A stretch of 64,000 nt of DNA from Comamonas sp. KCTC 72670 (GTDB lineage: Bacteria > Myxococcota > Myxococcia > Myxococcales > Myxococcaceae), in the NCBI GenBank assembly GCA_014656495.1, contig BNCN01000004.1:248001-312000 (forward strand), read 5' to 3'. The position numbers were made by a program, and so were the translations under genes. Shown here one piece after another: positions 45,101 to 61,700 of this stretch (its first letter is position 1; each line of letters opens with the position of its first letter). The notes beneath the pieces are model-generated. The model was not told where the DNA came from and did no database searches. It worked only from the letters and a program-made list of their open reading frames with translations.

Positions 45101-48100
45101 TGCGGTTGAACTCGGACAGCAGCCGCCGCTCGTCGTGGGAGAGCAGCGGGAGCTCGGAGGCTTGCAGCTCAGGTTCATCCGCGATGGCCTGGAACAACCG
45201 GCCCAGGTGCGCGGCCATCCGCTCGATCCGGTCCGCGTCGAAGAGGTCGGTGTCGTACTCGATGCTGCACGCCAGCGCGCCGTCCTTCGGCTCCACGAAG
45301 AGGGTGAGGTCGAACTTCGACGATCGGCTCTCGGGGGCTTCGATCTCGGCGCTGAGGCCTGGGAGCTGCAGCACACCGCTGCTCTGACCCTGGAGGACGA
45401 ACATCACCTGGAACAGCGGGTTGTGGGCCAGGTCCCGTGGCAGCTCCAGCGCCGCCACCAGCTTCTCGAAGGGCACGTCCTGATGCGCGTAGGCGTCGAG
45501 CGCCACCTTGCGGACCCGCAGGAGCAGCTCGGAGAACGTCGGGTCTCCGGACAGGTCGATGCGCAGCGCGAGCGTGTTCAGGAAGTACCCGACCACGCCC
45601 TCGGTCTCATGCCGGTCGCGATGGGCGACCGGCGAGCCGATCACAACTTCCTCCTGCCCACTGATGCGCCCGAGGTACGCCGCGAAGGCCCCGAGCAACG
45701 TCATGAACAGCGAGGCCCCGGAGCCCCGCGAGAGCGCTTCGAGGCGCTGTCCCACGGGGGCTTCCAGTTCGAACCGGTGCGTCCGGCCCTGAAAGCGCTG
45801 CCGCTCCGGCCTCGGGCGGTCCGCTGGGAGCGCGAGGACGGCAGGCGCGTCCTTCAGCGTCTCTCGCCAGTAGGTGACGCTCTCCTCCAGGCGGCCCGAC
45901 TCCAACCGCTGCTTCTGCCAGGCGGCCCAGTCCGCATACCGGATGGGCAGCTCGGGCAGCGCGGGGGCGACTCCGGTGACCTGCGCCGCATAGGCGATGC
46001 AGAACTCCCGGAGCAGGATTCCGACGGACCACGCGTCCGCGATGACGTGGTGCTGGTTGATGACCAGCACATGCGATTCGGGCGCCAGCCGGAAGTGACG
46101 TGCACGGAAGAGCGGCCCCTGCGTCAGCGAGAAGGGCGCGGCGAGCTCCTCCGCGATGCGCGAATCGAGGAGGGCAGGGGAGACGTCCTCGCTGGTGAGC
46201 ACGGAGGCCGGTGGGGCCTCGATGCGCTGGAAGGGCGCACCCGCGCGTTCGTGGAAGGTGGTGCGGAGCGCCTCATGGCGCTCGACCAGCAATTGGAGCG
46301 CGTTCGACGCGGCCCCGGTGTCGAACGTGCCCTGGAGCCGGAGCACCAGCGGGACGTTGTACGCGGCGCTTGAGCCCCCGAGCGCGTCGATGAACCACAG
46401 GCTCTCCTGGCCGGGCGCGAGCGGCGCGTCCCCGGACAGGTCGAGTCTCGGGATGGGCTCGGCCGCCGCGCGCTGCCCGGTCAGCGTCTGCGCGAGGCTC
46501 GCGATGGTCCGGTGCTCGAAGATGGCCCGGACGGGGATCTCCACGCCAAAGGCCTCACGCGTGCGCGCGATGACCTGGGTGGCCTTCAGGGAGTGTCCGC
46601 CCAGGTCGAAGAAGTCGTCGTGGATGCCGACGCGCTCCTGCCCGAGCACCGCGCTCCAGATGCCCGCGAGAATCTCCTCGTGGGGCGTGCGTGGCGCTGA
46701 CGACTCCGCCGCGGCCTGCGACTCCCGGGCACGCGCCTCGAGGGCGGCGGTGTCGACCTTGCCGTTGGGCGTGAGCGGAAGGGCGTCCACCACGATGACA
46801 CGGCTGGGCAGCATGGCCGCGGGCAGCTTCGCCGACAGGAAGCTCACGAGCGTGGCGGCGTCCGGCGGCGTGGCGTCCGTGCTGGCGGCGAAGGCAATCA
46901 GGCGGACGTCGCCATTCTGGCGCTGTGCCTCGCTGACGACGGCGGCGGCCGTGACGCTGGGGTGCTCCGCGAGCGCGGCTTCAATCTCCCCGGGCTCCAC
47001 GCGCACACCGCGGACCTGGACCTGCCGGTCCGCGCGCCCGTGGAAGGCAATGCGGCCATCCGGCAGGAAGCGGGCGAAGTCGCCGCTGGCGTACATGCGA
47101 GCCTGCGGCTCACCGGAGAACGGGTCCGGAACGAAGCGCTCCGCGTTCAGCTCGGGGCGGTTGAGGTAGCCCCGGGTGACGCCCGTGCCACCGATGTACA
47201 GCTCGCCGATGACGCCGGGGATGACGGGCCGACGCTGACGGTCGAGGATGTAGATGCGAGCGTTCGCGACGGGGCGGCCGATGGACGGCAGGCCCTGGGA
47301 GTCCGCGGGGGCCACGACGCCGGAGGTCGCGACGACCGTCGTCTCCGTGGGCCCGTAGTTGTTGACCAACTGGAACGGCAGGCCGGGCGGAGGAACGGCA
47401 TGGAGCCGGTCACCACCGGTGAGCACGTACCGGAGCGCGCACGCGGAGGGCCACGGCAAGGCCACGGCCGCCTCCGCGAGCACCGTGGGGAGGAAGGCGA
47501 TGGTGATGCCGCGCTCCACCAGCCACTGCGCCAGGGCATCGGGTGCGGTGGTCAGCTCCGGCGAGACGAGGTGCAGCTCGGCACCCGCGGCCAGGGTCGG
47601 CCAGATTTCCCAGACCGAGGCGTCAAAGGCGATGCCGGCCACCTGCGTGGTCCGGTCCTTCGCGGAGAGCCCGAACGCCTCCGTGTGCCAGGACACCAGG
47701 TTGTGCAGGTTCCGGTGGGTGACGAGCACGCCCTTGGGGGCGCCCGTCGAACCCGAGGTGTAGATGACGTACGCCAGGTCATCCAACTGGACGGCCTCGG
47801 GGGCCGGCGCGGTGGGGACGTCCGCCAGGGTCGTCACGTCGAGCCGCGGGATTCGCGTGTCCGCGATGGGGTCCGCGCCTGTGTTGAGAATCGCCACCGG
47901 CGACGCGTCGCCCACGATGTAGGCCAGTCGCTCGGCGGGGTAGTTGGGGTCGAGCGGCAGGTACGCGGCGCCCGCCTTGAGCACGCCCAGCAAGGCCACC
48001 ACCATCTCCGGTGACCGCGGGATGCACACGCCCACGAGGCGCTCTCGCCCGGCGCCCACTTGCCGCAGGTGCCGCGCCACGCGCTCGGCGCGTGCCTCGA

Positions 48101-49568
48101 GTTCGCGATAGCTGAGCCGTTCGCCGCCCGCGCTCACCAGCGCGGTGGCCTCGGGCGCGACGCGCGCCAGCCGTGTGTGTACCGGCGCCTCGCCGCTGAA
48201 CGACCGGGCGTTCTGGCTCCACTCCGACAGCGCCCGACGGGCGGAGTCCTCCAGCAGGTCGATGTCACCCAGGTGCTTCGCGTCGAGCAGCGAGTGAATC
48301 GCCAGGTCGAGCAGCCGGCCAATGCGCTCGGCCGCCGCCCGGGAGAATCTCTCCGCCGAGTACATCAGCCGGAGTTCGAGCGACTCGCCGGGGATGGCGA
48401 CCAGCGCCAGCGGGTAGCTGATGCGGTCGTGCGTGTTGACGTCGCGGATGGTGAGCCCGCTGCGCGGCAGCAGCGTCGAGGAATCCAGGGGATAGTTCTC
48501 GAAGACCAGGATGCTCTCGAAGAGCGGCCGGTCATTGGGCGCATCCGACCAGGCTTGGATGTCCGCGAGCGACGTGTAGCTGTAGGGCTCCACCGTGCCC
48601 TGCTGCGTCTGGAGCGCGGACAAGAACGCGGGCACGGAGGTGCCCTCCGCCAGTCGCGCGCGCAGCGGCAGGGTGTTGATGAAGAGACCGACGATGGACT
48701 CGGAGCCGGCCAGGTCCGCGGGCCGTCCGGAGACCGTGACACCGAAGATGACGTCTTCCGTCCCGGAGGCCCGCGCGAGGACGAGCGACCACGCTCCCTG
48801 CACGAGCGTGTTGAGCGTCAGCCGGTGCTCCTTCGCGAAACCCGTCAGCCGCTGGGTGAGTTCGCGCGACAGGTGCAGCGCCACCACGGGCTGCGTCTCT
48901 CCCTCGGGGCCGGTGACCTCCTGCCGTTCCGTGAAGGGCAGGGCCGTGGGCTGCTTGAAGCCGTGGAGCAGCTCGCGCCAGAAGACCTCGGAGCGGGTGG
49001 GGTCCTGCTCCTGCAACCAGGTGATGTAGTCGCGATAAGGCCGGGCGGGAGGCGGGAGCGCCGCGACGCCCTCCTCGAAGGCGCCGAGCACCTCACGGAG
49101 GACGATGGAGAAGCACCAGCCGTCCAACAGGAGGTGGTGGTACGTCCACACGAAGAGGGTCCGCTCGTCGTCCAAGCGGAGCAGGGCGCAACGGATGAGC
49201 GGCGGCGTGCCCAGGTCAAAGCCGCGGAGCCGGTCCTCCCGCAGGAACGTTTCGACCCAGTGTCGCTGCGCGTCTCCGGACATGCCCCGGAGGTCTTCCA
49301 GGCGCCAGGGGACCTCGGCCTCCAGTGAGACGACCTGGAGGGGCTTCTCCAGGCCTTCCCACAGAAAGGCCGAGCGGAGGATGGGGTGCCGAGCGAGGAC
49401 GTGCTGCCAGGCCTCCTTCCACCGCTCGATGGGGAGGGTTCCCCGGACCTCGCAGCTCAACTGCTCCACGTACATGCCCGCGCTGGGCTCCAGCAGCGCG
49501 TGGAAGAGCATGCCGTGCTGCATGGGCGCGAGCTCGTAGATGTCCTCGATCGACTCTTCCGACGTCAT
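36180..49568 (-). CDS. mchC: Myxochromide NRPS MchC, four modules plus thioesterase
   Basis: A 4462-residue NRPS with the order C-A-T-C-A-T-C-A-T-C-A-T-TE. ATG 49568 (MTSEESIEDIYELAP) is preferred over the overlapping ATG 49604, because the strong GGGGGAGGAG ribosome site sits between them, 7 nt before 49568. Numbering from 49568, C1 (about 8-445, HHLLLDG at 144) opens IEDIYELAPMQHGMLFH, the DCL type that accepts a D-residue from MchB. Adenylation codes aligned by eye are DAWFLGNVVK (Leu), DVQFIAHVVK (Pro-type), DVWVAAAIIK (uncommon) and DAWQCGLIDK (Gln-type). Carrier serines are Ser993, Ser2034, Ser3082 and Ser4126, all in GGHS. The TE has GHSMGG (Ser4264) and GTHLS (His4435) and should cyclise or release the peptide. 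C2 carries HHVIADAW instead of HHxxxDG. Confidence 0.93.
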   Translation of the reverse strand: MTSEESIEDIYELAPMQHGMLFHALLEPSAGMYVEQLSCEVRGTLPIERWKEAWQHVLARHPILRSAFLWEGLEKPLQVVSLEAEVPWRLEDLRGMSGDAQRHWVETFLREDRLRGFDLGTPPLIRCALLRLDDERTLFVWTYHHLLLDGWCFSIVLREVLGAFEEGVAALPPPARPYRDYITWLQEQDPTRSEVFWRELLHGFKQPTALPFTERQEVTGPEGETQPVVALHLSRELTQRLTGFAKEHRLTLNTLVQGAWSLVLARASGTEDVIFGVTVSGRPADLAGSESIVGLFINTLPLRARLAEGTSVPAFLSALQTQQGTVEPYSYTSLADIQAWSDAPNDRPLFESILVFENYPLDSSTLLPRSGLTIRDVNTHDRISYPLALVAIPGESLELRLMYSAERFSRAAAERIGRLLDLAIHSLLDAKHLGDIDLLEDSARRALSEWSQNARSFSGEAPVHTRLARVAPEATALVSAGGERLSYRELEARAERVARHLRQVGAGRERLVGVCIPRSPEMVVALLGVLKAGAAYLPLDPNYPAERLAYIVGDASPVAILNTGADPIADTRIPRLDVTTLADVPTAPAPEAVQLDDLAYVIYTSGSTGAPKGVLVTHRNLHNLVSWHTEAFGLSAKDRTTQVAGIAFDASVWEIWPTLAAGAELHLVSPELTTAPDALAQWLVERGITIAFLPTVLAEAAVALPWPSACALRYVLTGGDRLHAVPPPGLPFQLVNNYGPTETTVVATSGVVAPADSQGLPSIGRPVANARIYILDRQRRPVIPGVIGELYIGGTGVTRGYLNRPELNAERFVPDPFSGEPQARMYASGDFARFLPDGRIAFHGRADRQVQVRGVRVEPGEIEAALAEHPSVTAAAVVSEAQRQNGDVRLIAFAASTDATPPDAATLVSFLSAKLPAAMLPSRVIVVDALPLTPNGKVDTAALEARARESQAAAESSAPRTPHEEILAGIWSAVLGQERVGIHDDFFDLGGHSLKATQVIARTREAFGVEIPVRAIFEHRTIASLAQTLTGQRAAAEPIPRLDLSGDAPLAPGQESLWFIDALGGSSAAYNVPLVLRLQGTFDTGAASNALQLLVERHEALRTTFHERAGAPFQRIEAPPASVLTSEDVSPALLDSRIAEELAAPFSLTQGPLFRARHFRLAPESHVLVINQHHVIADAWSVGILLREFCIAYAAQVTGVAPALPELPIRYADWAAWQKQRLESGRLEESVTYWRETLKDAPAVLALPADRPRPERQRFQGRTHRFELEAPVGQRLEALSRGSGASLFMTLLGAFAAYLGRISGQEEVVIGSPVAHRDRHETEGVVGYFLNTLALRIDLSGDPTFSELLLRVRKVALDAYAHQDVPFEKLVAALELPRDLAHNPLFQVMFVLQGQSSGVLQLPGLSAEIEAPESRSSKFDLTLFVEPKDGALACSIEYDTDLFDADRIERMAAHLGRLFQAIADEPELQASELPLLSHDERRLLSEFNRTERTFSSGHTLPELFERQAQKTPDAVALEHGGDAQTYRQLDAEANALADRLIALGVGPGVRVALCLDRSITALVALLATLKAGGAYVPLDPAYPAERLRYMLDDARPRVLLTERKHQDLLPSQGLTQVVLDEAGAAAPSAQRPRLDPQHLAYVLYTSGSTGKPKGVAMPHRALVNLVAWQTEGAKATRTLQFAPLNFDVSFQEIFSTWCSGGTLVLVDEATRRDPDALAEHLGTARIQRLFLPAVALHHLAQAALRATRPVVDLEEVITAGDQLRITEPIRRWFQAGNMRLHNHYGPTESHVVTAHVLEGNPRDWPGLPPIGRPIANAAVHLLDANQRPVPVGVPGELYLAGACLADGYLSRADLTAERFVDLPLAPPVRAYRTGDLGRLSPAGAIEFLGRADDQVKLRGFRVEPGEIERALCAHPEVSDAAVIVDTDATREKRLIAYVVPETAPLEALPAFLARDLPEYMVPALFVPLAALPRTPSGKVDRRGLPAPVQTAPVEDPTEAPLSPTEAAVALAFEQVLGRSHVGRNQDFFQLGGHSLLAMQVVARLRGALDSALRVSDLFEHATVATLSRLLDSRRGTQTLTLARIEPAPEGAAIPLSFSQERLWFLDQLYPGTSAYNLPMALRLTGALDVAAFEASLSEIVQRHPVLGMRFVEREGHVWQEPRAQQEVPFEHATLEGASEEALRRAILDEAARPFDLANGPLFRAKLFRLDASAHVLVATMHHTVGDGWSISVLVRELSQQYAGRVSGQPVSLPELTVDYLDFAYQQRRHLQGEVLAQRLDHWRRTLHGAPSALDLPMDRPRPPRTSMRGATQRITLGQAVSEAIESLSLRTGGTHFMVLLGGFAAYLSRITGQEDIVIGTPVANRDHAELESLIGFFVGTVPLRVDLSANPTFEELIARVRATALDAYAYQDVPLEKIVEALGVERNLSHAPLFQVMLMLQNTPEGQLSLPGLDLEPIDLDIQSAKFDLTLSFEPTRDGLAGVIEYSTDLFDADRIERMVAQLQVLFSDAVTHPSKRLSELSLLPEAERHLVTAFTQGRVVVPTRQVPAHRFVEEHAQRAPDAIALELGAETLTYDELNRRANRAAHQLIAMGAGPEKLVALAVPRSFEMIIGLLAIWKAGAAYVPLDLSYPKERLDGILEDSGAVLMVSTRAGEQRWKAPQVRTLWLDEATDGGHASNPESGVRMENAAYVIYTSGSTGKPKGVVLEHRGLANVIEMQRHELGADASCVMLQFSSISFDVSVWEIVMALTNGGRLVLAPAGTLLAGDELAKVLLAHGVTHMVLPPTSYAALPTDREYPALRMPAAAGEALPPEVVHTWARPGVPFVNAYGPTEVSIISTLGMCHAGDPGAPPIGRPALNLEGHVLDRHGAMLPIGVPGELHIGGIGVARGYLNREELTREKFIPHPFKPSARLYRSGDLVRWRKDGNLEYLGRIDHQVKLRGYRIELGEIEAVLASYPGVTKAVANVHAAGAAGGVKVLVAYVVAPEPVDTHALREHARKKLPEFMVPAEFIRLEALPLSSSGKVDKRRLPPPRFEESSEGTRFVAPRTPTEQTLASLWESLLERRPIGVEDNFFDLGGHSLLAAQVMSRVRRTFGVDVPLSAIFEQPTLAALAAVVEAKEAAPRLPPLVRLTEAGDRPLSFAQERLRFLAELEGESAAYNIPIAFTLRGTLDEAALRRSLQRVLERHEVLRTRFPLVEGQPVARVLDASLALETEDLRRPGAPSLDQRLAEESARPFALDTGPVVRVHLFQRADDEHVLLVAMHHIVSDGWSFGVMMREFSALYASEVRGETLALPALPIQYTDYAAWQRSWLDGPAREQQLAYWRKALAGAPTVLELPTDRPRPAVRSHRGATVPFSLDTGTARALTSLCREHGVTAYMALLAAFGAYLGRMSGQDDVVIGSPFAGRRLAETEPLIGFFVNSLPLRIDLAGEPTYVELLQRVRRQVLDAHEHQDVPFEKLVEVLKPERVLGTSPLFQVMLAFQQTHAEGMALPHLDVTPVTIPSGTAKFDLTLTLSETAQGFEGVLEYDVDLFEGSRIQAMVRQLTGFIARVATAPQAKVVDVELLSADERARLLPTAPAAQVHRPAVHDVIAAQARKTPAAVAVEAEDGTLTYAALEARANAIAQALVQRGVVPGTLVALAVERSVGMMAGLLGILKAGAAYVPLDPAYPRERLAFMLADSGAPVVVTQAKLASLFPDRDVLVLDEASRDAFEARSDALAYCLFTSGSTGQPKGVLIEHASLANHMAWMHDVMPLGPEDRVLQRTSLSFDASVWELFAPLMVGARLVLAPHGLGADTEHLARVLRERGITVLQLVPSLLTALVEEPGFANLPALRRVCVGGEPLPSATVARLFSQSKAEVWNLYGPTEATIDALAHRCLPEQVGAHGVTEPIGRPIHGMDALILDARLRPVPEGVPGELYLAGPGLARGYLNRPELTEARFIEHAFPEGPTLRLYKTGDVVRRLADGTHLFAGRADRQVKLRGHRIELGEVEAAVARHPSVREAVALVRGAGGEARLVAFVVPRAAAQRPEPAALRAFVEQQLTANMLPGQFVLLDALPLAPNGKVDTRALSAMELAEERVTTLEGLPRDALELELVRLFEEVLGVRAVGIHDSFFDLGGHSLLALKMKLAVEKRLGHPLPLVSLFRHPTPAQLSRVLRTENAAASPLVPLTPAAHALLAGAPGAGRNPVLYLVPGGGSTPFYLLSLARHLEGVAVFGLQPQGLDGEAAPHETVEAIAAWYADAILAIQPEGPYRVGGHSMGGHIAYELAQELQARGREVGLVAMLDTLAPFPEVTRPQGEGWDTAQWMLHLAGIMETFFQVKIDLALPEVRALGEAERLQLFVARLQAASVLPEGAQPLHVQGILNVARAHDALNYRPRRNQPVPLAVFRAEDRSGHSTEALDALVEDGALGWGRLTQQPCSAYPVPGTHLSLLRDPHAAVLAQHLLAHLPLPMPTP

Positions 49569-49600
49569 GGAAAACTCCTCCCCCTCACCGTCCACCTGGC

Positions 49601-58737
<9,137 letters not shown>

Positions 58738-58741
<4 letters not shown>

Positions 58742-61700
58742 GCCGTCTCCCGCTCCTGCGCCGTCTGGGCGGCGAGCATGGCCTGGAGCATGGTGTCCAA
58801 TTCGCTCTCGGACATGCTGTTCACCTGCTGCTCAATGGCGGCTTCTTCCGTGACGGCCGCGGGCGGCGGCGTCACGGCGCTGGGCCCGTCGAACTTCGCC
58901 GACAGGTTTCCGGCGACCTCCACCAGGCTCCCGGCGCGCAGCAGCTCCAGCGCGGGAATCTCGATGCCGAGCGCCTCGCGGATGGTGCGCTGGACCTGCA
59001 TTGACAGGAGCGAGTCCACGCCCAGCAGCGACAACGGCTTCTGCGGCTCCACACGCTCCGTCGGAATCTGGAGGATGCTGGCGAGCCGTTCGACGAGGAA
59101 CTGCTCCAGCGCCGGGCGCCGGTCGTCCCTGCTGAGTCCCGCCAGGTGGACGCGGAGCTGATCGGCCTCGTTCTGGCCGCTGCCCTGGGCGCTTCCCAGC
59201 AGGTGCTCCGTCCGGGCGGACTTGCCCAGGTGCGGGGCCGCGCGGCCCAGCTTGGACCACTGGACATCGAAGAGGCCGAGCTGCGCCGTGCGCAGGCGCA
59301 GCACCCGCTTCAGGGCCGTGAGCACGGTGGCCGGCGCCATGGGGTTGAGACCGAGCGACTCCAGGTACGTGCGCACCGCCTCGTCCTGGGCCATGCCGAA
59401 CTCACCCAGCACACCCCAGTGGATGCTGATCGACGCGAGGCCCTGTGCGGCGCGATGCTCCGCGAGCGCGTCCAGGTAGCTGTTGGCCGCGACGTAGTTG
59501 CCCTGCCGCGGGTTGCCAATCAGCGCGGCGACCGAGGAGAACAGCACGAAGAGGTCCAGGGGCCGGTCCTTCGTGAGCTCGTGGAGGATCCACGCGCCTC
59601 CGGCCTTGGGCGTCATCACCCGCTGGATGCGCTGCAGGTTCAGGTCCGGGAGCGGGGCGTCATCCAGCACGGCCGCCGTGTGGAGCACACCCTTGAGCGG
59701 CGGGTGTTCGGCGTCGATGCGCGTGAACAGGGCGCGCATCTCGTCCAGGCTGCTGACGTCCGCCGCGGCCGCCGTGACGCGGGCCCCCGCCGCTTCCAGG
59801 TCCTGGACCAGCTGCCTGGCTTCCGGCGTGGAGGCGCCCTTGCGGCCGGTGAGCACGAGGTGTCGAGCGCCCTCGGCGACCATCCAGCGGGCCAGGGCGA
59901 GGCCGAAGCCGCCGAAGCCGCCCGTGACGAGATACGTGGCCTTCGCGTCGAAGAGCCGCTCATCCACCGCGGGGGCGAGCGCCAGCGGCTCGGTCCCCGC
60001 CAACGACAGCGTCAGGCGGGCCAGTCCCTGCTCACGAGAGTGCTCGGCGAGCCATCCGGATGCCTCGTCCGCGCGGGAGAGGGCCCACGTCTCGGAAGGC
60101 AGCGCGGGCAGCGCCTCGAACCGGCCGAGGACGGCGTCGAGCCGCGCCTGTGCCTCCTTCGGGCGCTGGCGCAGCACGGCCGCGACGTCCACGCGCGAGC
60201 AGGCCGCGCCGCGAGGCCACGCGGTGGCGAAGAGCCCCTCCGCGGGCGCGAGCGGCCCCGCGTCGACGAAGCGGCCGAAGGACCCGAGCACGCTGGTGAG
60301 GGTGGGCTCCGCGTCGCACGACGCGTTCACCAGCAGGTCCACCCCAGCGCCCTCCGTCCAGGCCAGGATGTCGTCCGACAGCGAAGGCGCGTGCCGGTCG
60401 AACACGCGCACGCCTTCGGGCATCGGCACCGTCCCGGCGGCCAGGACGATGGCGGTCCGGGCCCCCAGGGCCTGCGCGAGCCGCACGACCGCCGAGCCCA
60501 CTCCGCCGGCATCACCGATGACGAGGAGCCGCTCGGACGGTTGGAGCTGCCCCTGCGCGTGCACCGCGTACTCCGCGCTGAGGAAGGGCAGCAGCTGGCC
60601 CGAGGACACACCGGCGCGGACCGTGTCCCGCTCCAACTGGAGGATCCGGTGCGTGCCGACGACCGGAGACTCTTGCGAGACGAGCGCCTGCACCCGCTGT
60701 CCCAGCGAGAAGCCCGAGGTGCCCTCACCGAGCGCGACGATCTCTCCGCTCACTTCGAGGGGCCAATGTGTGTCGGATGCGCGGCGGCCCTGGAACGCCG
60801 CCGCGCGCGTCAGCGTCACGTGGGCGACCTTGATCTCGAGCTCACCGCGCGAGGGCTGCTTCCGCGCGGCGCGCCGGGGACGCCGCTCGGTGCCGTCGAG
60901 CGCGAGCTCGAACACCTGCTCCACGCCTGCCGGAGCCGGCGTGCCCTGCGTCCGGGCTTCCCACTCCGGCAGCGGCAGCGCGTTGAGGCGGCGCGCGAAC
61001 CGCCGCGTGTCGCGCAGCGCGACTTCCTCTTCCTTCGTCTCGGTGAGCAGCTCACGCGCCAGGCGCTCCACCCACTCCGTCTGCGACGCGGAAACATCCC
61101 GAGGCAGGTCGATGGAGCGCGTCTTCAGGTGCGGCAGCTCCGCGGGGACGACGCGCGCGAAGCCACTCAGCGGCGCCGCGGAGAGAGCTGACACCGCATC
61201 ACCCGGGAGCGCACGTTGCGCGTCCCGCGTCACGACGCGGATCGACGCCCCATCTCCGGGGGCCAGCGCCAGGACGACGTCGAGCAGCGACTGGACCTCC
61301 TCCGACTCACCGCCCGGGGTCGCGTCCAGACCGAAGAGGTAGGCGACGTTCTGGACGCGGACGCGGCCCACGGCCTCCACCACACCGCGGACGTCCGCGG
61401 CCTCGCCCCGGCGAACCTGGAAGTGCCCGGTCGACGCGCGAGCGAAGGTCTCCCCCCGCGTCACGCGCACCACGTCCTGTACGCCGCTGCGCTCCAGGGC
61501 CTTGGCGAGCTCCGCGCCCAGGCCGCCCTGGTCCTCGAACACCAGCCAGGCGCCGCTGCTCTTCACGGGCAGCTCCTCCGCGGTGGCCTCGAAGGCGTGC
61601 GCGTAGGTCCAGTCGTAGAAGGCGGGCCGGGGAATGGACTCCTCGCGGTTCGCGAGCGCGGCGCACTCCACGCCAGACAGGCGCGCGGCCACGCGGCCCT

